Source: Methylobacterium soli
Lineage (GTDB): Bacteria > Pseudomonadota > Alphaproteobacteria > Rhizobiales > Beijerinckiaceae
Direction of reading: 5' to 3'
DNA: 64,000 nt
Assembly (NCBI RefSeq): GCF_008806385.1
Contig: NZ_VZZK01000014.1
Location: 62,001-126,000, forward strand
Of this stretch, positions 7,746 through 16,361 are shown in pieces. The notes below the pieces were generated by a model. It did no database searches and was not told the DNA's origin. It saw only the letters and a list, made by a program, of their open reading frames with translations. A program made the position numbers and the translations under genes. Each line of letters starts with the position of its first letter. Positions within the stretch are counted from its first letter, which is position 1.

Positions 7746-10409
7746 TTACCTCGACTGCCCCCCATTCACTTGTGGGCTCCCAATACTCGTCTGGATGTCC
7801 GCCACCGCCACCTGCTGGCCCCCAGGATCGCGCAAAGTGAACTCACCGGTCTGGTGAACATGCACGTTGATTTGGTCGCTCCGGGCGGCTTCCAGCTCGC
7901 GCTTGCGCTTCTCAATCGCCGGCACATAGTCGGCGTTCTCGGCGCCCCACTTGGACTGGTCGTAACCGCCATGGTAGCTGCGCAGCTTCTTATTGGTGTC
8001 GTTCCCGTATTTGCGATCCCGCTCTCCCATGAGCTGGTTGAACATGTAGAACGCATCGTCGGTGTTGGTCGGGTCCAGTTGCCGCCCAGCGCGTTTCGAC
8101 AGCGATGCCACGTTGTCCGGCATGATCTGGAACATGCCCCGGGCGCCCTTACGGCTCACCGCACCAGAGTCGAACGAGCTTTCCTGCATTATCAGGGCGG
8201 CGGTGGTGCCATCCGGGAGCCCGTGCAGTGCATCTGACTGGGCGGCACGCTTCAGCAGGTCGGGCGTAGCGCCGCTCACAGCGTTGGGAAGACTGCCGGA
8301 AGTGGCTCCGGCCGAGGTACCAAGATTGCGCTGCGCCGAGCCGTACCTGGAGTTCTCAGCCTTGCGCGCCTCAATCAGCTCCGCATCGGCGGCCTCATAG
8401 CGCTCTTTGAGCTGGGTCTGGTTGTCATCGAGGCCCAGTCCAGTGACGCGCTTCGCCCAGGGCGTGGCGTTCTGGTAATCGAGCAGAGCCTCATCCCGCT
8501 CCTTGCCTTGCTTTGCGTCGATGGCACTCAGGCGCTTACCGTGCTCGGCATTGAGCACTTCCTTCTCGGGGCCGAGCGGGTCGATGCCGGCCATCTTGAG
8601 CACGCCAGCTTGGATCGCGCTGATCATCGGCAGGCCTTCGTTCGCCAAGCGGATCATGGCGTTGCCACCGTCGATCGATGCCTTGCGGGCGATCGACCCG
8701 TCCGTGTCCTCCTGGTTCTTGGTGGCGGTGTCCCTGACCATCGCGTCCTTCTGCGCGTCAGTCAGCTTGGTGTCCGCTTCGATCTGGCTAAGCTGGGAGA
8801 TACCGGTGGAGTTCACCTTGCTCGGGTCGATCCCGAGGCGCCCCAATCGGCCAACAAGGCCCCCGAGCTTCACAGAGCCGGAGGACTGCCATGCGGCGGC
8901 CTGCGCGGAGGACAGCCCGAACTGGTTCTTCATCGCGTCGAGCATTAGGTCCGGCCGGCCGGCGTATTGGCGCTCCAGCGCGCCCATCAGGATCTCCATG
9001 TTCGTCCTGGTGGACTTCGCCGCCTCCGGTACCTTGACGCCCTTCTTGGCGTAGTAGGAGGCCATGGCTGAGCCTTCGCCGAAGGTGCTCTTGCCGGTGG
9101 CGAACAGGCCGCCCTCCAGCTGTGCATTGGCCTGTATCGGGTTCAGGCCCAGCTCCTTCTGCAACTGGCCGACCATGAAGTTCTTGCCAGCCTCGGTGAT
9201 GCCGCCCTGGCTTACCGCAGCGTCGGCCTTGGCGATCATGTTCGAGGTCGTGCCCGGGGTCATTCCCGGGAGGCCAGATCCCGAGAGCGCGGCGGACTTC
9301 GACAGCCAGGCGGAGCCGTCTCCCGCGGCTAGGCTGCGGGTTGCAGTGCTCTCCATGTAGCGGGACAGTCCGGCCATCACGTCGGCCATGCGCGGCAGCT
9401 CACCGGCCTTGGCGACGCTCTCGCCAATCAACAAAGCCAGTCGCTTGTTGTCGTCAGCGTTCTTGGTGATGCCCAGCCCACGCATCTGGCCGAAGAAATC
9501 GACGCCAGCCGAAGGAGCCAGGCCGAACGAGCGAGAGAACCCGACGCCTACGCCCACCTCGTTCTGCAGGCCGGGCAGGTTTTTGTCCGCGTTTGCCATT
9601 GTGGCGTAGCTGCGGGTCAGACCGATGGCCTCGGAATCGGTCAAGCTGAACTCGTCCGCCAGACCGCGGGTGCGGCCTTGCAGATCCTCGAATGAGACGT
9701 TGATGTCGCCGAGGGTGCGCTTGAGGGTGTCCAGGCTGATGGCGAGGTCTCGCGCCTCGCCCACGGAGCCGAGCAGGCTGGTGATGGCGCCGGTAACCCC
9801 GCCGATCACCGCGCCCGGCCCACCGCCCACCATGCCACCCGCAAGCGCACCGGAGGTCACGCCGCCTGCCAAGCCGCCGACCTGACTCGCGACGCCACCC
9901 GCGACGCCAGCAACGGCACTGGCGCCCGCACGGCGCCATGCGCCCCGGGTTGTGCCCGGGGTCGGTTCGTCCTCATCCTCGCCGCTACGGCGAGGACGGC
10001 CACCGCTGCCCCCGCCGGGCGTACCATTGCTGCCAGAACCACCGCCGGTGGTGCGCAGCATCTCGGCAGATCCAGGGGAGAGGCGACGCAACAGCGATGC
10101 GGCGTGCGAGGCGCGCTGGTTGGGGTCGCTCCAGACCTTGCTCCAGTCGATCGACTCGAAGCCCTTCCCGCCCTGGCCGCCATTCTCCAGTGCACGCTTC
10201 AGGCCTGGCCCGAGGCGCATGATCGCCTCGAACTCGGCTCGCATCCGACGCGCGTCGTCGACGGTGGTCTTGGTGATCGGGTTGAACTTGACCTTGCCGG
10301 CGGCCTCAGCCACGCGCCCGAGGTCATTCAGCGCGGCCTCGATCTTCTGGATCTGAGCGGTGACGTCCTGCTGGTTCAGCTCAGCGCTGACAGGGATCTT
10401 GATGCTCAT
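7746..10409 (-). CDS. Tape-measure-like protein with C-terminal lytic transglycosylase
   Basis: The product has 887 aa. The N-terminus is helical. A long Gly/Ala-rich hydrophobic stretch at about residues 166-220 (VAGVAGGVASQVGGLAGG and on) resembles tape-measure membrane segments. A long helical middle follows. At about residues 705-830 is an SLT-type lysozyme fold: LIMQESSFDS supplies the catalytic Glu near 742, and GARGMFQIMPDN is the conserved GxFQIMP element. This is known for phage tail tape measures that cleave peptidoglycan during DNA entry. Its ATG overlaps the TGA of the upstream gene. No other recognisable tail, head or packaging gene accompanies it apart from small unknowns. An alternative is a conjugation-linked muramidase, but length and architecture favour a tape measure. 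Confidence 0.75.
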   Translation of the reverse strand: MSIKIPVSAELNQQDVTAQIQKIEAALNDLGRVAEAAGKVKFNPITKTTVDDARRMRAEFEAIMRLGPGLKRALENGGQGGKGFESIDWSKVWSDPNQRASHAASLLRRLSPGSAEMLRTTGGGSGSNGTPGGGSGGRPRRSGEDEDEPTPGTTRGAWRRAGASAVAGVAGGVASQVGGLAGGVTSGALAGGMVGGGPGAVIGGVTGAITSLLGSVGEARDLAISLDTLKRTLGDINVSFEDLQGRTRGLADEFSLTDSEAIGLTRSYATMANADKNLPGLQNEVGVGVGFSRSFGLAPSAGVDFFGQMRGLGITKNADDNKRLALLIGESVAKAGELPRMADVMAGLSRYMESTATRSLAAGDGSAWLSKSAALSGSGLPGMTPGTTSNMIAKADAAVSQGGITEAGKNFMVGQLQKELGLNPIQANAQLEGGLFATGKSTFGEGSAMASYYAKKGVKVPEAAKSTRTNMEILMGALERQYAGRPDLMLDAMKNQFGLSSAQAAAWQSSGSVKLGGLVGRLGRLGIDPSKVNSTGISQLSQIEADTKLTDAQKDAMVRDTATKNQEDTDGSIARKASIDGGNAMIRLANEGLPMISAIQAGVLKMAGIDPLGPEKEVLNAEHGKRLSAIDAKQGKERDEALLDYQNATPWAKRVTGLGLDDNQTQLKERYEAADAELIEARKAENSRYGSAQRNLGTSAGATSGSLPNAVSGATPDLLKRAAQSDALHGLPDGTTAALIMQESSFDSGAVSRKGARGMFQIMPDNVASLSKRAGRQLDPTNTDDAFYMFNQLMGERDRKYGNDTNKKLRSYHGGYDQSKWGAENADYVPAIEKRKRELEAARSDQINVHVHQTGEFTLRDPGGQQVAVADIQTSIGSPQVNGGQSR

Positions 10410-10696
10410 TCGCGCTCACCTCCCAGCACGGCCAGCAGCATGACAGCCAAATCGTCGGGCAGCTTTTTGCCAGCCGTGAGCTGATGGCAGATGTCACGAG
10501 CGTGGGTGCCAGTGATCTTGCCGCCGATCACGGCATCATCAAGCAACGGGCGCAGCTCATTGATGTCCCTCGGGAGCCACTTCTTGGGCTTCTCCTCCGG
10601 CTTTGGCGTGCGCGACTTCACGAGGAGAGCCACGCGGGGTTTCTTGGCCTTCGGTTTCAGGCCGAGTGACTTGAGGAGTACGTCGTATTTGCCCAT
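10406..10696 (-). CDS. Small hypothetical protein upstream of tape measure
   Basis: The product has 96 aa, with a lysine/proline-rich N-terminal half and a helical C-terminal half (RDINELRPLLDDAVIGGKIT). In many phages the gene just before the tape measure encodes a tail-assembly chaperone; this position fits, but the sequence alone does not show it. Its stop overlaps the tape-measure start by four bases. Confidence 0.5.
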   Translation of the reverse strand: MGKYDVLLKSLGLKPKAKKPRVALLVKSRTPKPEEKPKKWLPRDINELRPLLDDAVIGGKITGTHARDICHQLTAGKKLPDDLAVMLLAVLGGERE

Positions 10697-10745
10697 GGCG
10701 GGAGCCTCTGGCCGCTCGCACGAGGCGGCGGCCGTATCAATGGTG

Positions 10746-11057
10746 TCAGTGAGTGGTGGCGTCGGTGCGGGTCATCTCGGCGTGAAGGATTCGAACTTCG
10801 TCCCGCATGCGCTGCTCGGTTTCGAGATTGCGGGCCTTCATGATCTCGGCCAGCACCGCCAAAGCGGGCGTCAGTAGTTCGGGCTCGCCATTGGCGGCGC
10901 GCTCGATAGCCCTCGACACGAGGAAGGGGGTGGCCGCGTCGATTTCCTTCAAGCAAGCCTGGGTGGCGATCTCTTGCTCCGTCTTTTTCGGGCCACCATT
11001 GGGGTTTGCGCAGTTGCCAGGTCCGAATCGGCCACGGTTGTCACGTTTTGCGTTCAT
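10746..11057 (-). CDS. Small hypothetical protein with RGRF/GNP N-terminal motif
   Basis: The 103-aa product begins with a basic, glycine-rich segment (NRGRFGPGNCANPNGGPKK) of the sort seen at the start of DUF5681-like phage proteins. A helical acidic region (PFLVSRAIERAANGEPELLT) follows. GAGGG precedes the ATG at 11057. It is probably DNA-binding or virion-associated; no firm family assignment is possible. Confidence 0.5.
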   Translation of the reverse strand: MNAKRDNRGRFGPGNCANPNGGPKKTEQEIATQACLKEIDAATPFLVSRAIERAANGEPELLTPALAVLAEIMKARNLETEQRMRDEVRILHAEMTRTDATTH

Positions 11058-11067
11058 GCTGCTGCCC

Positions 11068-11874
11068 TCAGTGGCGGTTAACGATGGCTTTCAGGTCGGA
11101 ATTGGCGCGGTAATCACCGGACGGCCGGTACGTATACAGGCCTGATGCTTTCTCGGCGGCGCGCAGCTCGTGGTAGAGCTGGATGGTGACTTGCTCAGCC
11201 AAAGCGAGGCGGTCACGGGTGATGCGCAGCTTGGCGCTGGTGCTGGCCTCATCGAGCTGCTTCTGCGCGACGGCCAAGGCGGATTGCTCGGTGTCCGGAG
11301 CGGCCGCGGCAGCCTTCTCGGAGCAGACGGCCAGCATGCGCTCCAGGTCAGCGATGTCGTCTGGTAGGCCTACAGCCTCAAGCGCATCTTCCGGGGTAGC
11401 GGTACCGGCGGCGCGGCGGGCCTTCACGTCGGCCAGTGCCGCCCTCTTGCGCTCCAAGGTGGCGCGGGTCTTGTTGGCGGTATCGACCAGTTCGCCATGA
11501 GCGGTTACGGCCTTCTCCAGTACGGCAGTGGCCTGAGCCACCAGCTGGGCTGCGGTCTCGATCAGCGGATCGCGGCCGAGGACCGGGGCGAATTCGGGAG
11601 CCAGCTCTTCCAGCTCGGCTGCAGCCGGGGCGGCTTCAATGGCAGCGTGCTTGGCCTCAGCCAGAGCAGCAGCAGCTGCCTGCACCTTGGCAGCTTCCTG
11701 ATCGGCTACGTCACGTTGAGCGGCGTCCGCAGCAAATTGGGCTTCAGCCAGGGCAGTCTGCAGGCGCGCGACTTCGGTACGGATCGCGCGGGTGGGCTGG
11801 CCAGCTTCCAGGGCGGTATTAAGCTGCGTCTGGGCAGCTTCTAGTTGGATTACTAGTTGGGAAATCGTCGACAT
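11068..11874 (-). CDS. Coiled-coil protein, first gene of tape-measure cluster
   Basis: The product has 268 aa from the ATG at 11874. It is strongly helical and alanine/glutamate rich, with extended coiled-coil propensity at residues 5-75 and 110-220. The first 45 residues carry the pattern GxPTRxxRTEVxRL, which recurs at the N-terminus of the protein at 23844-24530. It heads a minus-strand gene string running to 7102. It could be a scaffold or minor tail protein. Confidence 0.5.
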   Translation of the reverse strand: MSTISQLVIQLEAAQTQLNTALEAGQPTRAIRTEVARLQTALAEAQFAADAAQRDVADQEAAKVQAAAAALAEAKHAAIEAAPAAAELEELAPEFAPVLGRDPLIETAAQLVAQATAVLEKAVTAHGELVDTANKTRATLERKRAALADVKARRAAGTATPEDALEAVGLPDDIADLERMLAVCSEKAAAAAPDTEQSALAVAQKQLDEASTSAKLRITRDRLALAEQVTIQLYHELRAAEKASGLYTYRPSGDYRANSDLKAIVNRH

Positions 11875-11911
11875 CGTCAAAGCCTCGTTTTAGTATCAAT
11901 TTGGCGACGCC

Positions 11912-11948
11912 ACCGATCATTTGCCGATCAATGACCGATCATTCGCCG
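11912..11948. promoter_or_regulatory. Paired 15-bp direct repeats, probable operator
   Basis: ACCGATCATTTGCCG at 11912-11926 and ACCGATCATTCGCCG at 11934-11948 differ at one base and are spaced 22 bp, close to two helical turns. They lie between the divergent genes starting at 11874 (minus) and 11994 (plus). Binding of a dimeric repressor on one DNA face is the likely reading. Confidence 0.5.
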
Positions 11949-11993
11949 TTGATTGAATACTGGCGTCACGACTCAACGAGGTGGGGAGAAGAG

Positions 11994-12404
11994 ATGCTCG
12001 AAACAGAAGACATCCCGCTTCCAGCGCCTGATAAGGCACGGGCTTATGCCGATTGCGCGCTGCGCCTTGAGGCTGCGGCTGCAGCAGCTGGACACGGTAT
12101 TGAGGTGGATACCTGGTACGAACTGCCCGCGTACGGCGAAGCGCTGGAGCAGGCCTACAGTCTTGGCATCGTCGACGGACGGCTGAGCGCCGCTGGCTTC
12201 GACCTGGAGGCGATTAACGCCAGGCCGGCCGAGCAGCTGAAGGCGATGCCGCCGGCCGAGGTGCGACGGTACCTGCACGCCCTCTGGCGCTGCGAGCGGC
12301 ACACGCACGGGTATGGCTCGCCGGTGCTGGACGCAGTGCGTTCTGGCGCTCTCGGGATTGCTGCAAGCAGGCTGGCAGCATGCTGCAATCCTGCTGCAAG
12401 GTAG
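11994..12404 (+). CDS. Hypothetical acidic/helical protein
   Basis: The product has 136 aa. The ATG at 11994 is preferred because GGGGAG stands just upstream; an ATG at 11931 in frame would add 21 residues but overlaps the operator-like repeats. The protein is helical (KARAYADCALRLEAAAAAAG) with no recognised domain. Its last 16 codons are made from TGCTGCAA-type repeats like those beside parA, so the 3' end may double as a DNA site. Confidence 0.5.
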   Translation: MLETEDIPLPAPDKARAYADCALRLEAAAAAAGHGIEVDTWYELPAYGEALEQAYSLGIVDGRLSAAGFDLEAINARPAEQLKAMPPAEVRRYLHALWRCERHTHGYGSPVLDAVRSGALGIAASRLAACCNPAAR

Positions 12405-12409
12405 CTGCC
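12357..12409. repeat. Second cluster of TGCTGCAA/GCAGCATGC repeats
   Basis: ATTGCTGCAAGC, GCAGCATGCTGC (a perfect palindrome) and CTGCTGCAAGG follow one another across the end of the preceding gene. The words match the cluster upstream of parA at 4060-4140. It may be a second partition-protein binding site; this is inference. Confidence 0.45.
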
Positions 12410-12451
12410 GCGTGACGGCATGCTGGGGGCTTCACAACCGGAGAACCCCCT

Positions 12452-12922
12452 ATGCTTCATCGTATCTGCGCCGTGACGGCGCTCACCCTGATCACCCTCT
12501 GCGCCCATGCTGACGAGGCTGAACTACTCACAGGCCGTGTGTACGCCGCCGATGCGCTGCCCGATCGCATGGTCGGCCGCATCGAGGAGGTGCATGTGGT
12601 CGACCTACCTGACAATGCGCCGCAGGAAGCGCGCGAAGACTTCGTCAACATCGTGCCGGTGTTCCGGATTGCGCTCGGGGAAGCCGTGGAGCGGCCGGAG
12701 GTGCGCGGTGCCGTGGCGCGGGTCGCCCTGTACATGGCCGGCCGCTACAACCTGCCCATGGCCACGCCCGAGCGTCAGCGGTACCTGGCTTGGAATGAGC
12801 AGTACCCGGCACAGGCGTGGGAGCGGTCCCGGAATCGCGCAACAGCCTGCATTCAGGGTCACGGCAATCCGCTGGTCGGCCCGGTGAAGGCGGTAGCGAT
12901 CGAGAACTGCCCTCCAGAGTAG
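12452..12922 (+). CDS. Secreted hypothetical protein
   Basis: The product has 156 aa with a clear signal peptide (ICAVTALTLITLCAHA, cleavage before DEA). The mature part has two cysteines (TACIQ, ENCPP) that could form one disulphide. GGAG lies upstream of the ATG. I recognise no family. It is the last gene before sequence of Methylobacterium character begins, so it is probably the end of the left replicon arm. Confidence 0.5.
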   Translation: MLHRICAVTALTLITLCAHADEAELLTGRVYAADALPDRMVGRIEEVHVVDLPDNAPQEAREDFVNIVPVFRIALGEAVERPEVRGAVARVALYMAGRYNLPMATPERQRYLAWNEQYPAQAWERSRNRATACIQGHGNPLVGPVKAVAIENCPPE

Positions 12923-13061
12923 CCCAGAGCCTATGTGACGCCGCACCCTCGCAACCAGCAGCTGTGCTCGTGGTTATCCTAAAAGCACATCTGCAGCACT
13001 CGCGACCAGGAACAGGGCGGGCACCTGCCGTTAAGATAGGTGTTTGCTGGAAGGTGGGTCG

Positions 13062-14090
13062 GTGTCAGTCGGAAACAACGTAGCTAAAGAACCCAAAACG
13101 GCAGGCCCGTTACCTGCTGTGGACTTGAGAATCCTCCAAACCGCAATTGAAGCGACGAACGAGGCGGTCCTGATCACCTCAGCTGAGTTGGACTGGCCAG
13201 GTCCACTCATTGAGTACGCCAACCCGGCTTTCACGCGCATGACAGGGTACGAGGCCAACGAGGTCGTTGGTCGCTGCCCAAGGCTTCTGCAAGGCCCCCT
13301 CACCGAACGAGCCGTGGTTGACCGGATGCGTGCGGCACTGACGGCTGGTGAAGCCTTCCAAGGCGAGGCGACGAACTACCGGAAGGACGGCACCACCTAC
13401 TTCGTCGAATGGCTGATCACGCCAGTACGGGATGGAGACGGTCGGATCTCACACTGGGTTTCAGCCCAGCGCGACATTACCGAGCGCAGGGCAGCCGAAG
13501 ACAGGCAGAATTTCATGGTGCGTGAGCTGCACCACCGGGTGAAGAATACGCTCGCCACGGTTCAGGCGGTCCTGAATGCGACCGTGCGCTCATCGAACAG
13601 CATCCCGGATTTTGCTCGTATCCTGACGGGGCGGATCACCTCGTTGGCTAAGACACACACCATGATCACCGATGGCGTGGCCCAAGCGGTCGTGTTCCGC
13701 CAGCTCGTTGAGTCAGAGGTTCTGGCCTACGAGAACGGGAGGGATGGCCGGCTGTCCCTCCATGGCCCACGAGTTGTATTGCCGTCAGAGCTCGCGGTGC
13801 CAATCGGCATGGCCCTGCACGAGCTGACGATCAATGCGATCAAGCACGGTGCGCTGGCTCACGCGGACGGACGCATCGAGGTGACCTGGTCCGTGGAGCA
13901 GGGGCAGTCTGGACAGCAGCTGCGCTGGATGTGGAACGAGCACGATGGGCCGCCGGTCGCCCTACCTACCCGGGACGGCTTCGGGTCGCGCGTACTGAAC
14001 CGTGTGCTGACTGCTCAGGTCGGCGCGGAGGTAAGTATCGCCTTTGACCTGGATGGGCTGCGAGTAACGGTCGATGTGCCTCTCAAATAA
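13062..14090 (+). CDS. PAS (LOV-like) HWE/HisKA_2 sensor histidine kinase
   Basis: The product has 342 aa and is soluble. The GTG at 13062 is chosen because GGAAGGTGGG precedes it. Residues about 25-145 form a PAS domain with the LOV-like signature GRCPRLLQG. The canonical photoactive order is GxNCRFLQ; here the cysteine sits one position early and proline replaces it, so flavin-adduct chemistry is doubtful. The kinase part has the phosphoacceptor in ELHHRVKNTLATVQ near residue 156. HELTINAIKHGA forms the N-box, followed by the ATP lid and a GFGSR segment. This is the HWE/HisKA_2 family that feeds the alphaproteobacterial stress pathway. No cognate regulator is adjacent; a single-domain response regulator lies 1.9 kb downstream. 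Confidence 0.85.
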   Translation: MSVGNNVAKEPKTAGPLPAVDLRILQTAIEATNEAVLITSAELDWPGPLIEYANPAFTRMTGYEANEVVGRCPRLLQGPLTERAVVDRMRAALTAGEAFQGEATNYRKDGTTYFVEWLITPVRDGDGRISHWVSAQRDITERRAAEDRQNFMVRELHHRVKNTLATVQAVLNATVRSSNSIPDFARILTGRITSLAKTHTMITDGVAQAVVFRQLVESEVLAYENGRDGRLSLHGPRVVLPSELAVPIGMALHELTINAIKHGALAHADGRIEVTWSVEQGQSGQQLRWMWNEHDGPPVALPTRDGFGSRVLNRVLTAQVGAEVSIAFDLDGLRVTVDVPLK

Positions 14091-14169
14091 GACTTCTGCT
14101 TCCACATCCGAACGGAACACCCCCGTCCGCTGAGGCTTCTCTTCAAGGCTCAGATCGGCGGAGGTGGCA

Positions 14170-14346
14170 ATGAAGGTCTTTCAGGTTCGGCAGAGTGCGA
14201 CTGGAGCTATCCTCTGGACTGGTGCGGCGCTGAACGAGGTTGCTGCTCTCGACGCTATGGCGCACGAGGCGGGCTACTACGACTTCTCCGACCTGCCGGG
14301 TCATGTCACAGCAGGCGGCCTTGTCGCCGAAGCGGTCAAGCACTGA
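14170..14346 (+). CDS. Small hypothetical protein (58 aa)
   Basis: The ATG at 14170 has GGAGG six bases upstream. The sequence KVFQVRQSATGAILWTGAAL with NEVAALDAMAHEAGY resembles small cytosolic proteins that occur in many copies in Methylobacterium genomes, of unknown function. It follows the kinase by 79 bp and may share its transcript. Confidence 0.55.
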   Translation: MKVFQVRQSATGAILWTGAALNEVAALDAMAHEAGYYDFSDLPGHVTAGGLVAEAVKH

Positions 14347-14570
14347 GCTCGCGGATACGAAGACGGCGCAGGGCTGGAAAGCCACTACCCCGCGTGCTTC
14401 GGCCGCCGGGAGGCCGACGACGGTCGCTGCTGTGACTGGAGATCAAGACAGCTGGTTTCATCGTGCCCATTAGGCATAAGGAGCTGTTGCACTGGCCCAG
14501 CCTAATTCCTCAACGCATTTGTCATCCGATCGGGCCGCACGACCAACAGTCCAGGGCATGCTCTACCTAG

Positions 14571-15236
14571 ATGCTTTGTATAACGCCTAACAACACTTCC
14601 ATTTTGGCCGAAACTGGTGCAAGGGAGCCCGGTTTTGTCATTGACGGACGTCTCTGCTCGTCCATCCTGGAGGTGTCGACGATGATCTGGGCCACGAATG
14701 CTGACGGCCTGCTTACCTATATCGGCCCTGAATGGGCGGCTCTGACCGGGCAACCTGCGCAACAAACGCAGGGGGCGGGTTGGCTTGAGGTCGTCCATCC
14801 CGATGATCGCGATTACTGCAGGACCTTCTTTCTGGACGCCTCAGCGTCAAAGGCCGAGTTCACCATGCGCTTCCGCGTTCGCCATCACGAGAGTGGCTAC
14901 GTCTGGCTTGTCGGCGGTGCGGTGCCCTCGTTTGGACCGCCGGAACACACCTTTCTTGGCTACCTCGGGTCGCTCGCGGAGATCGCGCCGAGCGCCTCAG
15001 AACACCTGACGGCCTACGGGACCAAAGGGACGTTCCGACCGCCCGTGACGATCAAGAGTGAGCCGATCCGTGCACCTGTGGACCTGATCGCTGACCACGT
15101 CCTCATGGCGCATGTGCTGGCTGCCGAGGCGAATGAGCCCAAACTCAAGCAGGCCCTGGACGTCACCCTGCGTATTCTGAGCGGGCGCCTGTCAGAGCTG
15201 GAACTACAACCCTTTGGCGTGGGCCGCATGCAATGA
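14571..15236 (+). CDS. PAS-domain protein without output domain
   Basis: The product has 221 aa. Residues about 35-140 are a PAS fold (MIWATNADGLLTYIGPEWAA with VVHPDDRDYC and RFRVRHHESGYVWLVG). The C-terminal 80 residues are helical without a kinase or GGDEF motif. It is therefore a sensor fragment or adaptor, probably related to the PAS modules of HWE kinases. The 220 bp before it hold no gene I can support. Confidence 0.65.
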   Translation: MLCITPNNTSILAETGAREPGFVIDGRLCSSILEVSTMIWATNADGLLTYIGPEWAALTGQPAQQTQGAGWLEVVHPDDRDYCRTFFLDASASKAEFTMRFRVRHHESGYVWLVGGAVPSFGPPEHTFLGYLGSLAEIAPSASEHLTAYGTKGTFRPPVTIKSEPIRAPVDLIADHVLMAHVLAAEANEPKLKQALDVTLRILSGRLSELELQPFGVGRMQ

Positions 15237-15374
15237 CGAGAGGCTGCGTTGCAGACAAGCATCTGATTGCGCGGAGAAAATCTTCACAAAGGCAGCCTGC
15301 CGCGCTTGCCAGTGGTTGCCGGACTTCAAAGCCTTGACCCTGGAGTCTGGCGACAACAGAGGGAAGGCACGGCG

Positions 15375-15557
15375 ATGATGGAGGCAAGAGGGATGCGGAG
15401 CGGCGACGAGCAAGACGCATTCTCGCGCCGCGCCCGTAAGATCCTCAGCTGGCGCGCTGGGGAGCGGCACGCCATCAAGCAGCGCTACGCCAGGTGGCAG
15501 CGGAAACTCGGACGGCTGATGGCGCAGTCAGAGGCGAGGACCGATAGCAGGGACTGA
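15375..15557 (+). CDS. Small basic protein (60 aa)
   Basis: GGAAGG precedes the ATG at 15375. The product is arginine rich (FSRRARKILSWRAGERHAIK then RYARWQRKLGR), resembling small basic proteins frequent in Methylobacterium, possibly nucleic-acid associated. Longer in-frame starts from 15267 lack a ribosome-binding site. Confidence 0.45.
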   Translation: MMEARGMRSGDEQDAFSRRARKILSWRAGERHAIKQRYARWQRKLGRLMAQSEARTDSRD

Positions 15558-15601
15558 TCAGCCCTTGGGGAGCGTGTGGTAGGCGGCCAGAGCAATGCGT
15601 C

Positions 15602-15793
15602 CTAACTAACTGCACGCACGAAGCAGGCGGCGAACTCATTTGGCCCGTAGGTCCGGCCTGTGATGTCGGTGATGTACACCTCAGCCACCCCTTGGTCCTG
15701 CAGGTGCAGGGCCGTCTCCAGGGCCATATCGGGTGTCTGCCGCTGGAAGGAGACGGGGCGGCCGTCCTGCGTTCCGGTGACGATCAGCTTCAC
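15602..15793 (-). CDS. Small hypothetical protein (63 aa)
   Basis: The product starts MKLIVTGTQDGRPVSFQRQT and continues with ALETALHLQDQGVAEVYITD. The strand-helix-strand pattern looks like a folded domain. It resembles small conserved proteins seen repeatedly in Methylobacterium; no function is known to me. Confidence 0.55.
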   Translation of the reverse strand: MKLIVTGTQDGRPVSFQRQTPDMALETALHLQDQGVAEVYITDITGRTYGPNEFAACFVRAVS

Positions 15794-15980
15794 GCTTTTC
15801 TCCTCAATCTAGTAGGCCAAGGGGCGCCGCCGCACGGCGCGATCCCTTGATTCTGAGGAGTGAACGCGAGGGCGTTTCGAAAGTTGCCGTGCCTGGCTTG
15901 GCGCCTGGGCATCATGCAGCGCAAGCGCCTAATTCGTTAACACAGGTGAACTCTGCGCTCCGGCCGCCGTTAGCTCTCAT

Positions 15981-16361
15981 ATGTTGGTTCCGCGTATCCC
16001 ACTCCCGTCTGTTGTCCTGATCGTTGAGGACGAACATCTCGTGCGCTTAATGGCCGTCGACATGCTGGAGGATGCCGGGTTCACGATTGTCGAGGCGGCC
16101 AGCGCTGACGAGGCCTGGGTGATCCTTGAGGGCCGAAGCGATATCGGCGTGCTCTTTACCGACATCGAGATGCCGGGCTCAATGAACGGCTTTGCGCTGG
16201 CAAGCCGGGTTGCCGAGCGCTGGCCGCACATCCGCCTGGTACTCACCTCCGGACGGTGTCATCCCGCGCCCCGCGATGTTCCCGACCACGGCAAGTTCGT
16301 GCCCAAGCCCTATTTGGCGGACCAGGTGCTCAGCGCGTTCAACAGGGCCGGATCCATCTAG
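15981..16361 (+). CDS. Single-domain response regulator (receiver)
   Basis: The product has 126 aa. The acidic pocket is VEDEH near residue 16, the phospho-acceptor Asp is in FTDIEMPG near residue 60, the conserved Thr/Ser is in LTSG, and the Lys is in PKPY. There is no output domain, so it would act as a phosphate sink or partner-binding switch, as is common with HWE kinases in this group. A TGAAC-N16-CGTT sequence at 15951-15971 is close to the EcfG promoter pattern, but it would leave almost no 5' leader. Confidence 0.85.
   Translation: MLVPRIPLPSVVLIVEDEHLVRLMAVDMLEDAGFTIVEAASADEAWVILEGRSDIGVLFTDIEMPGSMNGFALASRVAERWPHIRLVLTSGRCHPAPRDVPDHGKFVPKPYLADQVLSAFNRAGSI

Noticed and set aside
12923..13061. 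Terminal inverted repeat of a Tn3-like transposon at the left cargo junction
   Set aside because: No 38-bp repeat or target duplication could be matched with the right junction near 21975-22100.
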